A DNA stretch of 64,000 nucleotides from Sphingomonas tagetis (GTDB lineage Bacteria > Pseudomonadota > Alphaproteobacteria > Sphingomonadales > Sphingomonadaceae): assembly GCF_024211275.1 (NCBI RefSeq), contig NZ_JAMLDX010000002.1, positions 310,001 through 374,000 of the forward strand. The letters are read 5' to 3'. The position numbers and the translations under genes were made by a program. Shown here piece after piece: positions 52,602-64,000 of the stretch (position 1 is its first letter; each line of letters opens with the position of its first letter). The notes below the pieces were generated by a model. It ran no database searches. It saw nothing but the letters and a program-made list of their open reading frames with translations, and had not been told where the DNA came from.

Positions 52602-53633
52602 GTCCTCCACGCCCTCGCGCTTGCGCAGCACCACCTTGCGGTCGACACCATAGGCATAGCCGCCCATCGTCCCGTCGCTGCGCTGGGCGCGGTGGCAGGG
52701 GATAGCGATCGCGACCTGATTGGCGCCGCACGCCGTACCCGCCGCGCGCACCGCGCGCGGATTGCCCGCGGCGATGGCGAGCTGAGTGTAGGTCCGCGTC
52801 TCGCCCGGAGGGATCGAGCGCAGCGCCTGCCACACCGCCTCCTGAAACGCGGTGCCGCGCACGTCGAGCGGGAGGTCGGTGTGACGGCCGGGCTGCTCGA
52901 CCTCGGCCACGACCTGCGCCGCCAGCTCGGCCAGCGCTGCCCCGCCGGGCACGATCTCGGCGCAGGGGAAGCGCTGGGCGAGGCTCAGACTGTCCTCGTC
53001 GAACGCGACACGGCACAGCCCCTTGTCGGTCGCCGCGATCAGCAGCGCGCCGAGGCTGGTGTCGGCCACCGTCCAGCGGATCGTCACCCCTGCCCCGCCA
53101 TTGCGCCACGCGCTGGGCGTCATGCCGAGCCGGGCGTTGCTCGTCTCATAGAAGCGGCTGGGCGCTGAATAGCCCGCCTCGTAGATCGCATCGGTCACAT
53201 TGCTCTCCTCGGTCAGGGCGGCTGCGGCCCGTGTGGCGCGCAGGCCGCGGGCATAGGCGGCGGGCGTCACCCCCGTGGCACGCTTGAACAGCCGCTGGAA
53301 ATGATGCGGCGCATAGCCGACCTGCGCGGCCAGCTCATCGAGCGTCACAGGCGCTTCGGCCCCTTCGAGCATCGCCACGGCCTTCGCCACCGCGATCCGC
53401 TCGCGGCCGATCTCGCCGGGCTTGCAGCGCAGGCAGGCGCGCAGACCGGTCGCACGGGCGCTGTCAGCATCAGGGAAGAACACGACATTTTCGCGCTTCG
53501 GGTGCCGCGCCGGGCAGCTCGGCTTGCAATAGATGCCGGTGGTCAGCACGCCGGCGATCACGCGCCCGTCATAGGCGCGGTCGCGGCGCTCGAACGCTGC
53601 CCAGGCTTCCTCGTCTGAAATCGCATCGGTCAT
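52599..53633 (-). CDS. ada: Bifunctional DNA-alkylation repair regulator Ada
   Basis: 344 residues. N-terminal zinc/methyl-acceptor domain with Cys36, Cys40, Cys67 and Cys70 (GIYCKPSC, CLRC), an AraC-type helix-turn-helix at about 95-190 (LDELAAQVGYAPHHFQRLFKRATG), and the C-terminal methyltransferase with PCHR (Cys313) in IAIPCHRAQRSDGTMGGYAYG. It repairs methylphosphotriesters and O6-methylguanine and activates alkylation-repair genes. Its TAG lies inside the nested repeat element downstream. Confidence 0.96.
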   Translation of the reverse strand: MTDAISDEEAWAAFERRDRAYDGRVIAGVLTTGIYCKPSCPARHPKRENVVFFPDADSARATGLRACLRCKPGEIGRERIAVAKAVAMLEGAEAPVTLDELAAQVGYAPHHFQRLFKRATGVTPAAYARGLRATRAAAALTEESNVTDAIYEAGYSAPSRFYETSNARLGMTPSAWRNGGAGVTIRWTVADTSLGALLIAATDKGLCRVAFDEDSLSLAQRFPCAEIVPGGAALAELAAQVVAEVEQPGRHTDLPLDVRGTAFQEAVWQALRSIPPGETRTYTQLAIAAGNPRAVRAAGTACGANQVAIAIPCHRAQRSDGTMGGYAYGVDRKVVLRKREGVED

Positions 53634-53759
53634 GGCGTGGATATAGGCGGTTCGCGCGCGTCCCGCTTCCCGGCTTTTGCGGTCAAAAGCCTTGCTGCGC
53701 TTGATGCGCGGCCCGCCGCTCTTTAGGGGACGCTACTTCCGCGGGATCGGGACAGCAAA

Positions 53760-54245
53760 ATGGCGGACGCACCTCTGGTCGGCATCATCATGGGTAGCAC
53801 CTCCGACTGGGAGACGATGCGCTGCGCCGCCGACATACTCGCCGAGCTGGGCGTAGCGCACGAGACCCGGGTCGTCTCCGCGCACCGCACGCCACAGCGT
53901 CTGTACGATTATGCCACCGGCGCGGCGGATCGCGGTCTCAAGGTCATCATCGCCGGCGCCGGCGGCGCGGCGCATCTGCCCGGGATGGCGGCGTCGATGA
54001 CGCATCTGCCGGTGCTCGGCGTGCCGGTCGAGTCCAAGGCGCTCAAGGGACAGGACAGCCTGCTTTCGATCGTACAGATGCCCGGCGGTATTCCCGTCGG
54101 CACGCTGGCGATCGGCAAGGCCGGCGCGACCAATGCCGGCCTGCTCGCCGCGGCGATCCTCGCCACCTGCGACGACGCGCTGACCGGGCGGCTAAAGGCA
54201 TGGCGCGCGCGGCAGACCGAAAGCGTGGCGAACGAGCCGGAATGA
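53760..54245 (+). CDS. purE: 5-(carboxyamino)imidazole ribonucleotide mutase
   Basis: 161 residues. [20 protein letters not shown] near 10-29, [14 protein letters not shown] near 41-54 and [26 protein letters not shown] near 67-92 are diagnostic of class I PurE. It moves CO2 in purine synthesis. The 126 bases between ada and purE hold no clear promoter elements I can name. Stop overlaps purK start (ATGA). Confidence 0.97.
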   Translation: MADAPLVGIIMGSTSDWETMRCAADILAELGVAHETRVVSAHRTPQRLYDYATGAADRGLKVIIAGAGGAAHLPGMAASMTHLPVLGVPVESKALKGQDSLLSIVQMPGGIPVGTLAIGKAGATNAGLLAAAILATCDDALTGRLKAWRARQTESVANEPE

Positions 54246-55303
54246 TTCCGCCCGGCAGCACTCTCGGCATTCTTGGCAGCGGCCAGCTCGGCCGGATGCT
54301 CGCCGTCGCGGCGGCGCAACTGGGCTATCGCTGTCATATCTATGCGCCCGAGAGTGGTCCGGCATGCGACGTCGCGGCGGCGTTCACGCGCGGCGCTTAT
54401 CACGATGCGGCGGCGCTGGGCGAGTTCGCCAGGGGCTGCGCGGCGGTCACCTACGAGTTCGAGAATATCGATGTCGCCGCGATCGACGCGGTAGCGGCGC
54501 ATGCGCCCGTTGCACCGGGGCGGGCTTCGCTCGAAACCGCGGCACACCGCGCGAAGGAAAAGCGCCTCGCCGAGGCATGCGGCGGACGGCCGGCGCCGTG
54601 GCGGCATGTCACCACCCGCGCCGAACTCGATGCCGCGCTGGCCGGGATCGGCACGCCGGCGATCCTCAAGACTGCGACCGAAGGCTATGACGGCAAGGGG
54701 CAGGTCCGGCTGAAGTCCCCCGACGAGGCCGAAGCGGCGTGGGCAACGGTCGGCGGACGCGAGTGCGTGCTGGAGGGCATGGTGTCCTTCACGCACGAAT
54801 TCTCGATCCTGCTGGTGCGCGGCGGGGACAGCACGAGCGTCGCCTATCCGCCCCCACACAACGAGCATCGCGACGGCATCCTTGCGCGGTCCAGCGTGCC
54901 GGCACCCGAAACAATTGCCGCACAGGCCGAGGCCGCCACCGCGCTCGCGACGAAGCTGGCCGACAAGCTCGGCCATGTCGGGCTGCTGACCTGCGAGTTC
55001 TTTGCCACGCCCGACGGCCCGGTGTTCAACGAGATGGCGCCGCGCGTCCACAACAGCGGGCATTGGACGATCGAGGGCGCGGCAACCTCGCAGTTCGAGA
55101 ACCATGTCCGCGCCGTGCTCGGCCTGCCGCTGGGATCGACGGCGCTCACCGGCATTTCAGCCGAGATGGAAAATCTGATCGGCGACGAGGCCGATGCGTG
55201 GCGCGCGCTGCTGGCCGAGAATGGCGCGCATCTCCACCTCTATGGCAAGCACGAGGCGCGGCCGGGCCGCAAGATGGGGCATGTGACGCGCGTCCGGCGA
55301 TAG
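54242..55303 (+). CDS. purK: 5-(carboxyamino)imidazole ribonucleotide synthase
   Basis: 353 residues, ATP-grasp. [22 protein letters not shown] at 8-29, [15 protein letters not shown] near 140-154 and [49 protein letters not shown] region near 250-290 identify PurK. It makes N5-CAIR for PurE. ATG 54242 overlaps the purE stop, so the pair is translationally coupled. Confidence 0.97.
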   Translation: MIPPGSTLGILGSGQLGRMLAVAAAQLGYRCHIYAPESGPACDVAAAFTRGAYHDAAALGEFARGCAAVTYEFENIDVAAIDAVAAHAPVAPGRASLETAAHRAKEKRLAEACGGRPAPWRHVTTRAELDAALAGIGTPAILKTATEGYDGKGQVRLKSPDEAEAAWATVGGRECVLEGMVSFTHEFSILLVRGGDSTSVAYPPPHNEHRDGILARSSVPAPETIAAQAEAATALATKLADKLGHVGLLTCEFFATPDGPVFNEMAPRVHNSGHWTIEGAATSQFENHVRAVLGLPLGSTALTGISAEMENLIGDEADAWRALLAENGAHLHLYGKHEARPGRKMGHVTRVRR

Positions 55304-55395
55304 GACGGGCGTTGCTTTCGCGCTCGAGAGGCGCAGATCCTTCAGCGCTACGACGCAAGTTCGTCCGATAAGTGCCTGCAAATTCGACAATCGGA

Positions 55396-55420
55396 GGAAC
55401 TAACCTCGATCAACATGGTT
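55396..55420 (+). promoter_or_regulatory. Candidate EcfG promoter before the response regulator (GGAAC-N17-GTT)
   Basis: GGAAC at 55396-55400 and GTT at 55418-55420 are 17 bases apart, matching the general stress sigma factor pattern. It is 54 bases before the ATG at 55475. Confidence 0.5.
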
Positions 55421-55474
55421 CGTGCAAGAGTGTGATTTGCCGTGAATTTCTCCGGCTGAGCCAAAGGATGCGCG

Positions 55475-55849
55475 ATGCTGAACGGCCGGACCATCCTGAT
55501 CGTTGAGGACGAGCCGCTCGTCGCGTTCGACCTCGCCGCAATGGTCGAGGGACAGGGCGGCGTGGTGTGCGGGCCAGTGCCCACCGTGCAGGAAGGGCTG
55601 TCGCTGGCCGACAGCGACTCGCCCGCCGCCGCGATCCTCGACGCCAATCTCGAGGATTGTGACATCACCCAGCTGGCGCTCGCACTGATCGAGAAGGGCA
55701 CGCCGTTCGTGATCTATACCGGCACCGGCCTGCCCGAGGCGCTGGCGCGGATTCATCCCGACTTGCCGGTGATCATGAAGCCGGCGCAGACACGCGTGGT
55801 GGTCGAGGCGATCGACCGGCGGCTGGAGCTGGACAACCCGGCGCGGTAG
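55475..55849 (+). CDS. Stand-alone response regulator receiver protein
   Basis: 124 residues, a single REC domain. Acidic Glu11/Asp12, phospho-acceptor Asp56 (AAILDANLED), Thr82 (IYTGTG) and Lys102 (IMKPAQ) form the complete active site; there is no output domain. Single-domain regulators of this kind in sphingomonads act as phosphate sinks or stress-pathway modulators. Placed behind a candidate EcfG promoter. No histidine kinase is adjacent. Confidence 0.9.
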   Translation: MLNGRTILIVEDEPLVAFDLAAMVEGQGGVVCGPVPTVQEGLSLADSDSPAAAILDANLEDCDITQLALALIEKGTPFVIYTGTGLPEALARIHPDLPVIMKPAQTRVVVEAIDRRLELDNPAR

Positions 55850-55857
55850 CAACGAAA

Positions 55858-55887
55858 AGGCCCGCTTCCGTCGCCGGACGCGGGCCT
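55858..55887. terminator. Bidirectional hairpin terminator between convergent genes
   Basis: AGGCCCGC (55858-55865) and GCGGGCCT (55880-55887) form an 8-bp stem whose loop can add three GC pairs. On the minus strand TTTT follows the stem, so it is a better terminator for the gene at 55910 than for the response regulator. Confidence 0.7.
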
Positions 55888-55909
55888 GTTCATACACCTG
55901 ATGCTATGT

Positions 55910-56209
55910 TCAGGCGCGCTTGCCCTCCAGCGGGAAGCTGCCGAACGCGCCCGCCGTGACGGTGCCCTTGATGCTGTCGCCGTCGACAGTCGCCTCACAG
56001 GTCAGCGTCATCGGCATCGGCACGGTGATGTCGAGCGACCAGAGCAGCTTGTCGCCGTCGACCTTGCCATTCTGGATCTCGGTGGTGCCGAGCGCACCCG
56101 AATAGGTGCCGGTGAAGCTGTCGCCCGCGCTGGTCACGGTCAGCGTCGCCTGCTGGTCGCCCATCGGGGTGTGCGCGACGGTATCCCAGCTGCCATCGAC
56201 ATTCGCCAT
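55910..56209 (-). CDS. Small conserved beta-rich protein
   Basis: 99 residues, without signal peptide. WDTVAHTPMGDQQATLTVTSAGDSFTGTYSGALGT, GKVDGDKLLWSLDITVPMPMTLTCEATVDGDSIKG and AGAFGSFPLEGKR describe a small beta-barrel-like fold seen in alphaproteobacterial hypothetical proteins, often near redox or lipid genes. Function unknown. ATG 56209 is preceded by GGGAGAG. Confidence 0.75.
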   Translation of the reverse strand: MANVDGSWDTVAHTPMGDQQATLTVTSAGDSFTGTYSGALGTTEIQNGKVDGDKLLWSLDITVPMPMTLTCEATVDGDSIKGTVTAGAFGSFPLEGKRA

Positions 56210-56225
56210 CTTCGTCTCTCCCGGA

Positions 56226-59045
56226 TCAGTTCGCTGCGGTCTTCGCGGCGCCCGCGGCAGGCGCTGCCGGCACCACCTCGACAGGCAGGCCGAGACTGTC
56301 AAGCTGCGGCCGCACCTTCGACGCGTCGCCGACCACCACCCAGATGAAGCGGTTCGGGTCGATCGCCCCGCGTGCCGCAGCGTCAACCTGCCCGGTCGTC
56401 AGCGCACGATATTTTTTCGCGAGCCCGTCCTGCCAGTCGTCGGGACGGCGCATGAAGTCGTTCGACTGCATCGCGCCGAGCACCGCGCCCGCCGTCTCAT
56501 ACTGGCCCGACATCTTGCGGATCGCGCTGACGGTCGAGCGGTCAAACTCGGTCCGGGTCACGCCGCGGCTGGACAGATAGTCGCGCACCTGCAGCCGGAT
56601 CGCCTCGATGGCGGGGCCGGTCTTGTCCGCCTGCACCGGCGCGGTGATCGTGAACGGCACCGCATGCTCCATCCGGCTGATGCCGCCGCGCACGCCATAG
56701 GACCAGCTCTTCGCCTCGCGCAGGTCCATGTTGAGCCGCGACAGGAAGTCGCCGCCGAGCACTTCGCTGGCGGTGCCGAGCGCGACCGGATCGGCGAACG
56801 GATCGACCGGGGTCATCTGCGCGGCATAGATGATCGACTGCGGCGAATCCGGGCGGTCGATCAGCAGGATCTTGGGCGCCGCCTGCGTGGCCTTTGCGGC
56901 GAACGCCTTCGTCCCGGCAGCCCCCTCACCCTTCCAGTCGCCGAAGCGGCCTTCGAACGCGGCCTTGATTTCCGCCAACGGGCGATCCGACACGACGAAG
57001 ATCTTCGCCTTTTCAGGCCGGATCCACGCCTTGTAGTAAGCCGACAGGTCGTCGCGCGTCAGCCGCTTCACCGCCGCCTCGTCGCCGCCGATCGCGGCGG
57101 TCTTCGCATAGGGCGACTCCTTGCCGTAGAGCAAAGGCGGCATCGCCATCAGCGCGAGGCCGGTGGGGTTGGACTTCACCTGCGCGATCTGCGCCAGCAC
57201 CTGGCCGCGCACGCGCTCCAAATCGGCCGGCGCGAAGGCCGGGTTGCGGGTGATGTCGGCCATCAGTTCGAGCGAGCCGGCGAGATTGGGGCTCGGCGTC
57301 TGCATCGAGACATAGGCGCGGTCGGCGCTGCTGCCGGTGCCGACTCCGGCGCCGAGCCGTTCCTGCGCCTCGGCGATGGCGATCGAATCGCGGGTCCTGG
57401 TCCCTTCCTCCATCAGCGATAGCGCCATGCCCTCGGTGCCGAGCGCGGTGGGCACGTCGGACGCGATGCCGGCGTCGAAGCTGATCACCGCCTGAGTCAC
57501 CGGCACCGCGTCACGCTGGGCATAGACCAGTTCGATGCCGTTGCTGAGCCGCGTGCGGGTGACGGCCGGGAAGTCGATATCCTTGACCTCAGCCACGGCG
57601 GGCAACGCGCCGCGCGTGCCCTTGACCGGCGTATCCTCGGCAGCCGGCTTCTTTACGGCGGCGGCCGCCTCGGCATAAGCGGCGCGCTGGCCGGGCTCGA
57701 TCGTCAGCGAATAGACCGGGCGCGACAGCCATTTGGCGGTGACGGTGAGCGCCTGGGCCGGCGTCACCGCGGCGAGGCGGGCGAGGTCCTTCTTATAGAA
57801 GCCCGGATCGTTCATGTAGAGCGCGCCCGAAGCCAGCGTCACCGCCTTGCCACCGAAGCCGCCGACCGATTCGAGCCCGCGGATACGCGAGGCTGCCGTG
57901 CGCGTCTTGTAGCGCTCCAGCTCGTCCTGCGTCGGGCCGTTCTTCAGATAATCGGCGACGATTTCGTCGAGCCGCTTGCCCGCCACCACCGGATCGACGT
58001 CGGGGCGGACATCGACGCTCAGCACCAGCATGCCGGCCTGAGCGAGGCTCTGGTTGAACGCGCCGACGCTGACCGCCAGCTTCTCCTTGCGCACCAGCGC
58101 ATTGTCGAGCCGCGAGCTGGCGAGCCCGCCGAGCACACCCATCGAGGCGTCGAGCACGGTCGAGTCCGCATCGCCCATGCCGGGCACCGCCCACATGCGG
58201 TAAAGCCGCGTGACCGCCACCCGGTCCTTCATCACCTCCGCCTTCGCAGCAGCGAGCGTCGGCACCGTCACCTTGGGCGCGACGGTCTGCGGTCCCTTTT
58301 TGATCGCACCGAAATATTTCTCGACCAGCGGCCTGGCGGCTGCGGCGTCGATATCGCCGGCGAGCACCAGCACGGCATTGTTTGGGCCGTAATATTGGCG
58401 GAACCAGTTCTTGACGTCTTCGAGACTGGCGGCGTCGAGATCGGCCATCGAGCCGATCGTCGAGTGGCGATAGGGATGACCTTCCGGAAACAGCCCCTCG
58501 GTCAGCTTGTAGCGCAGCAGGCCATAGGGCTGATTGTCGCCCTGGCGCTTCTCGTTCTGGACCACGCCGCGCTGCTCGTCGAGCTTGGCTTGCGTCACCG
58601 CGCCGAGCAGATAGCCCATGCGGTCGCTCTCGAGAAACAGCGCGCGCTCCAGCGCGGCGCGCGGCACGGTCTGGAAGTAGTTGGTGCGGTCGGCATTGGT
58701 GGTGCCGTTATAGTCGGTCGCGCCAACTTCCTTGAGCGGCTCGAAAAACTCGCCGGGCGAGTTTTCGCTGCCGTTGAACATCAGATGCTCGAACAGATGC
58801 GCGAAGCCGGTCTTGCCCTTCGGCTCGTGCTTAGACCCGACGTCATACCACACGGCGACGCCGACGATTGGCGCCTTGCGGTCGGTGTGGACGATGACGC
58901 GCAGGCCGTTGGCGAGGCGGAACTCCTCATAGGGAATATCGACCCGCTTGACGAGATCGGCGACCGGCACGGGCGCCGTCTGGGCAAAGGCGGGCGCGGC
59001 GAGCGCGACCGCGAGCGCGGTCAGGCTGGCAAAGGTGAATTTCAT
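56226..59045 (-). CDS. M16-family zinc peptidase (pitrilysin type), exported
   Basis: 939 residues with a Sec signal (MKFTFASLTALAVALAAPAFAQ). The N-terminal M16 domain has the inverted zinc motif HLFEH at 83-87 and the downstream EQRGVVQNEKRQ region with the third ligand. The second M16 domain (from about 500) lacks HxxEH (GMALSLMEEG), as in other two-domain M16 proteases where it only clamps substrate. Likely degrades peptides in the periplasm. Divergent from the M28 peptidase gene. Confidence 0.93.
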   Translation of the reverse strand: MKFTFASLTALAVALAAPAFAQTAPVPVADLVKRVDIPYEEFRLANGLRVIVHTDRKAPIVGVAVWYDVGSKHEPKGKTGFAHLFEHLMFNGSENSPGEFFEPLKEVGATDYNGTTNADRTNYFQTVPRAALERALFLESDRMGYLLGAVTQAKLDEQRGVVQNEKRQGDNQPYGLLRYKLTEGLFPEGHPYRHSTIGSMADLDAASLEDVKNWFRQYYGPNNAVLVLAGDIDAAAARPLVEKYFGAIKKGPQTVAPKVTVPTLAAAKAEVMKDRVAVTRLYRMWAVPGMGDADSTVLDASMGVLGGLASSRLDNALVRKEKLAVSVGAFNQSLAQAGMLVLSVDVRPDVDPVVAGKRLDEIVADYLKNGPTQDELERYKTRTAASRIRGLESVGGFGGKAVTLASGALYMNDPGFYKKDLARLAAVTPAQALTVTAKWLSRPVYSLTIEPGQRAAYAEAAAAVKKPAAEDTPVKGTRGALPAVAEVKDIDFPAVTRTRLSNGIELVYAQRDAVPVTQAVISFDAGIASDVPTALGTEGMALSLMEEGTRTRDSIAIAEAQERLGAGVGTGSSADRAYVSMQTPSPNLAGSLELMADITRNPAFAPADLERVRGQVLAQIAQVKSNPTGLALMAMPPLLYGKESPYAKTAAIGGDEAAVKRLTRDDLSAYYKAWIRPEKAKIFVVSDRPLAEIKAAFEGRFGDWKGEGAAGTKAFAAKATQAAPKILLIDRPDSPQSIIYAAQMTPVDPFADPVALGTASEVLGGDFLSRLNMDLREAKSWSYGVRGGISRMEHAVPFTITAPVQADKTGPAIEAIRLQVRDYLSSRGVTRTEFDRSTVSAIRKMSGQYETAGAVLGAMQSNDFMRRPDDWQDGLAKKYRALTTGQVDAAARGAIDPNRFIWVVVGDASKVRPQLDSLGLPVEVVPAAPAAGAAKTAAN

Positions 59046-59167
59046 GGGAGGGGCTGATTCCGGACTGGTTACGACCGAAACAGCATAGGTCGGATGGTCA
59101 CGCATGCAACGGACTTGTCACATGACCGTCAAGCGCTAGGCTGACGGGTTCATAGGGGATTTGACCG

Positions 59168-60814
59168 ATGCGTTTGATGATCGCCGCGGGGCTATTGCTC
59201 GCGGCTGCGACACCGCTTTCCGCCCGCGATGCCGAGCCTGACTTCTCGCCCGACCGAGTCCGCGCTGATGTCGAGTTCCTCGCCGACGATCTGCTCGAAG
59301 GGCGCGATGCGGGCACGCGCGGCTATGACCTCGCCGCACTGTATGTCGCGTCGCGTTTCGAAGGGCTCGGGCTGATCCCGGGCGGGACCAGGGGCTGGTA
59401 CCAGCCGATCGGCTTCGCCCGCGCCCGGCTCAGGGACGGCGCCCCGGCGACGCTGACCGTCGGCGGCAAAGTGTTCGCCAATGGCGGGGACGTGGCAATG
59501 CTGGGCAATGCGCGCGAGCTCGACCAGATGATCGAAGCCGGTGCGGTCTTCGTCGGCTATGGGCTCGACGCGCCCGGCCATGGCTATGACGATTATTCGG
59601 GACTCGATGTGCGCGGCAAGGTGGCGGTGATGCTGTCGGGCCTGCCCGAGCGCGGCACGCCGAGCGAGATCGCCGCGCATCTGAGCGGCCAGAAGATCAA
59701 GATGGCCGAGCGGCGCGGCGCGATCGCGACGATCACAATACCCACGCGCGCCGCGCTGGCGAAGACGCCATGGTCGCGCGTGCAAGGCTATGCGAAGATG
59801 TCGCGCTATGTGTGGATCGGGCCGGACGGCAAGCCCTGGTCCTCCGCGCCCGGCGCGCGGATCGGCGCGCAGGTCAATGGCGCCGCGGCGGAAGCGCTGT
59901 TCGCCGGATCGCGCGCATCCCTGAAAACCGTGCTCGATGCCGCGTCGAAAAAGGGCGCGATGCCGCGCGGCTTCGCGCTCAAGCCGGCGGTGCGACTGGA
60001 GCGGCACAGCGTCGCCGAGCGGATGGACAGCTCCAATGTGATCGGCCTGATTCCCGGCTCCGACCCCGTCCTGAAGCACGAGGTCGTGCTGCTCACCGCG
60101 CATCTCGACCATGACGGGATCGATTCCAAGCGTGAGGGCGACAAGCTCTATAACGGCGCGATGGACAATGCCGCCGGCATTGCGACGATGCTGGAAGTCG
60201 CGCGAGCGTTTACCGAGGTCGGCAAGCGGCCGAAGCGGACCGTCGTCTTCGCGGCGGTGACGGCGGAGGAGGACGGCCTGCTCGGTTCGCAATATCTCGC
60301 CAAGCATGCACCGATGCCCAAGGGCGACCGGCTGGTCGGCGTGGTCAATCTCGACATGCCGGTGCTGACCTATGACTTCACCGACGTGATCGCGTTCGGC
60401 GGCGAGCATTCGACGCTGGGGCCGATCGCCGACCGCGCGCTGGCGAGCGCCGGGGTCAAGGTGTCGCCCGATCCGATGCCCGAGGAGGGCGTGTTCACGC
60501 GATCGGACCATTACAGCTTCGTGGTCGAGGGTGTGCCCTCGATCATGCTCGCGACCGGCTTTGCCGGCGAGGGCCGCGACAAGTTCATGAGCTTCCTCAA
60601 GAACCGCTACCACAAGCCGAGCGACGACCTCAGCCAGGACTTCGACTGGAAGGCCGGGGCGAAATTCGCGCGGATCAACTATCTGATCGCGCGCGAGATC
60701 GCCGACGCGGCGGAGGCGCCGCGCTGGTATGCGGGCAATTTCTTCGGCGAGACCTTTGCCAAGGGCGCACCCAAGGCGCCGGCGCCCGCCGCGTCCAAGC
60801 CGAAGGGCAAATAG
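59168..60814 (+). CDS. M28-family aminopeptidase with PA domain, exported
   Basis: 548 residues with a Sec signal ([19 protein letters not shown]). An inserted PA domain (about 95-280) precedes and the M28 core carries all zinc ligands: AHLDHDG near 310, [30 protein letters not shown] and a C-terminal YHKPSDD. Likely an aminopeptidase that completes peptide breakdown started by the M16 enzyme next to it; that pairing is inference. Confidence 0.92.
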   Translation: MRLMIAAGLLLAAATPLSARDAEPDFSPDRVRADVEFLADDLLEGRDAGTRGYDLAALYVASRFEGLGLIPGGTRGWYQPIGFARARLRDGAPATLTVGGKVFANGGDVAMLGNARELDQMIEAGAVFVGYGLDAPGHGYDDYSGLDVRGKVAVMLSGLPERGTPSEIAAHLSGQKIKMAERRGAIATITIPTRAALAKTPWSRVQGYAKMSRYVWIGPDGKPWSSAPGARIGAQVNGAAAEALFAGSRASLKTVLDAASKKGAMPRGFALKPAVRLERHSVAERMDSSNVIGLIPGSDPVLKHEVVLLTAHLDHDGIDSKREGDKLYNGAMDNAAGIATMLEVARAFTEVGKRPKRTVVFAAVTAEEDGLLGSQYLAKHAPMPKGDRLVGVVNLDMPVLTYDFTDVIAFGGEHSTLGPIADRALASAGVKVSPDPMPEEGVFTRSDHYSFVVEGVPSIMLATGFAGEGRDKFMSFLKNRYHKPSDDLSQDFDWKAGAKFARINYLIAREIADAAEAPRWYAGNFFGETFAKGAPKAPAPAASKPKGK

Positions 60815-60833
60815 CCTCAATCTTATGGAGGCC

Positions 60834-60861
60834 CTTGTGTTGCCAATATGCAACACTATCT
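60834..60861 (+). promoter_or_regulatory. RpoH (sigma-32) promoter of clpB with an overlapping 7-bp inverted repeat
   Basis: CTTG (60834-60837), 18-base spacer, CTATCT (60856-60861): the alphaproteobacterial RpoH pattern CTTG-N17/18-CYTATNT. The spacer is almost wholly a perfect inverted repeat GTGTTGC-CAATAT-GCAACAC (60837-60843 / 60850-60856). The start codon is 28 bases downstream. Confidence 0.7.
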
Positions 60862-60888
60862 CCCTGCCAACGAATTACAGGGACAGTC

Positions 60889-63468
<2,580 letters not shown>

Positions 63469-63481
63469 ACCGTACTCAAGC

Positions 63482-63913
63482 CTAATTCGCGATCGGCGCC
63501 ACACCCAACCGCGGAATATCGATCGCCGGGCAGCGGTCCATCACGACCGTGAGCCCGGCGGCCTCGGCGCGCGCGGCGGCCTCCGCGTTGATTACGCCAA
63601 GCTGCATCCACACCGCTTTCGCGCCGACCGCGATCGCCTCATCCACCGCCTCGCCCGCAGCCTGCGGCCGGCGGAAGATATCGACGATGTCGATCGGCTC
63701 GCCGATCTGGCTCAGGTCACGGAAGACGAACTCGCCATGGACATGCTCGCCGGTGATCTGCGGATTGACCGGGATCACGCGATAGCCATGGTCCTGAAGA
63801 AACCGCATCACGCCATAGCTCGGCCGATCCGGCCGGTCTGACGCGCCGACCAGCGCGATCGTCCGCGCGCCTTCGAGCAGCGCCTTGATATCCTCTCCGC
63901 GCGTCAGCGGCAT
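63482..63913 (-). CDS. CoA-binding protein (YccU family)
   Basis: 143 residues, CoA-binding Rossmann domain: TIALVGASDRPDRPSYGVMRFLQDHGYRVIPVNP near 17-50 and AVWMQLGVINAEAAARAEAAGLTVVMDRCPAID near 100-132. YccU proteins bind CoA or acyl-CoA with unknown role. ATG 63913 has GGAGG six bases upstream; a second ATG at 63916 overlaps the stop of the upstream gene. No DNA between. Confidence 0.9.
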   Translation of the reverse strand: MPLTRGEDIKALLEGARTIALVGASDRPDRPSYGVMRFLQDHGYRVIPVNPQITGEHVHGEFVFRDLSQIGEPIDIVDIFRRPQAAGEAVDEAIAVGAKAVWMQLGVINAEAAARAEAAGLTVVMDRCPAIDIPRLGVAPIAN

Positions 63914-63915
63914 CA

Positions 63916-64000
63916 TCAACCTCCGTTCGCGCGCAGCCACTCGTCTACCTGGCGCCCGATCTCAATGAACGCCGCGCCCTCCGGCCCGTTCCCCGCGGCC
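63916..64000 (-). CDS. C-terminal fragment of an unidentified gene
   Basis: The last 27 codons of a minus-strand gene entering the window from the right, ending ...EIGRQVDEWLRANGG and TGA at 63916-63918. Too short to name. Its stop overlaps an ATG of the CoA-binding gene, so the two are probably coupled. Confidence 0.6.
   Translation of the reverse strand, partial: AAGNGPEGAAFIEIGRQVDEWLRANGG

Overview
The window is a GC-rich chromosomal segment of an alphaproteobacterium, most likely Sphingomonadaceae (Sphingomonas-like). Supporting signs are the gene families (a purine and carbohydrate core, many secreted proteases, lipoproteins and TonB-era style periplasmic enzymes), strong GC bias at third codon positions that opens long antisense reading frames, GGAAC-N16/17-GTT promoters of the EcfG general-stress type, and a CTTG-N18-CTATCT promoter of the alphaproteobacterial RpoH type in front of clpB. 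No prophage, insertion sequence, CRISPR array or rRNA is visible; the only RNA gene is a tRNA-Ala(CGC).

Layout. 1-5.2 kb: end of an amidohydrolase, a MarR regulator, then a sugar module (Gfo/Idh oxidoreductase, TIM-barrel isomerase, LacI regulator, divergent nucleoside/sugar symporter) with a good LacI-type operator. 5.3-15 kb: a secreted trypsin-like protease, tRNA-Ala, a disordered DUF2171 protein, Gre-like factor, YpfJ-type metallopeptidase, 3-hydroxybutyrate dehydrogenase, an exported M20 hydrolase, an EcfG-promoted microprotein, BI-1, ThpR, SodC. 15-24.7 kb: glyoxalase I - nitronate monooxygenase - glyoxalase II operon, TPR and alpha/beta hydrolase pair, XerC, GAF, DedA, GshB, and the conserved YraN-RsmI-LpoA block, then HemW. 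25.8-31.1 kb: CAP-domain lipoprotein and a tightly overlapping four-gene operon of exported enzymes (Tat-type spermidine-dehydrogenase-like flavoprotein, metal amidohydrolase, esterase, cupin). 31-38 kb: RdgB-Rph, divergent HrcA-GrpE, GlnD, a second Gfo/Idh enzyme, a VOC protein and a Gly-rich microprotein. 39-49 kb: InfC, a duplicated membrane protein, ThrS, the LD-carboxypeptidase and Mpl-like ligase pair (peptidoglycan recycling) around a 34-bp perfect inverted repeat, Fsa, DUF2490, PriA. 49-64 kb: a gluzincin-like TPR protein, a membrane trypsin-like protease, a nested inverted-repeat element, Ada, PurE-PurK, a stress-promoted response regulator, M16 and M28 proteases, ClpB and a CoA-binding protein.

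How they work together. Much is housekeeping (translation: infC, thrS, tRNA; RNA processing: rph, thpR, rsmI; replication restart: priA; purine synthesis: purEK; nitrogen sensing: glnD; heat shock: hrcA-grpE and clpB). The accessory interest is (a) the exported oxidase/amidohydrolase/esterase/cupin operon, whose substrate I cannot name, (b) several intergenic inverted-repeat families, one of which supplies the stop codons of both flanking genes, and (c) promoter-level evidence for general-stress control of two small genes. Long reading frames opposite glnD, clpB, thrS and others are codon-bias shadows and were left out.
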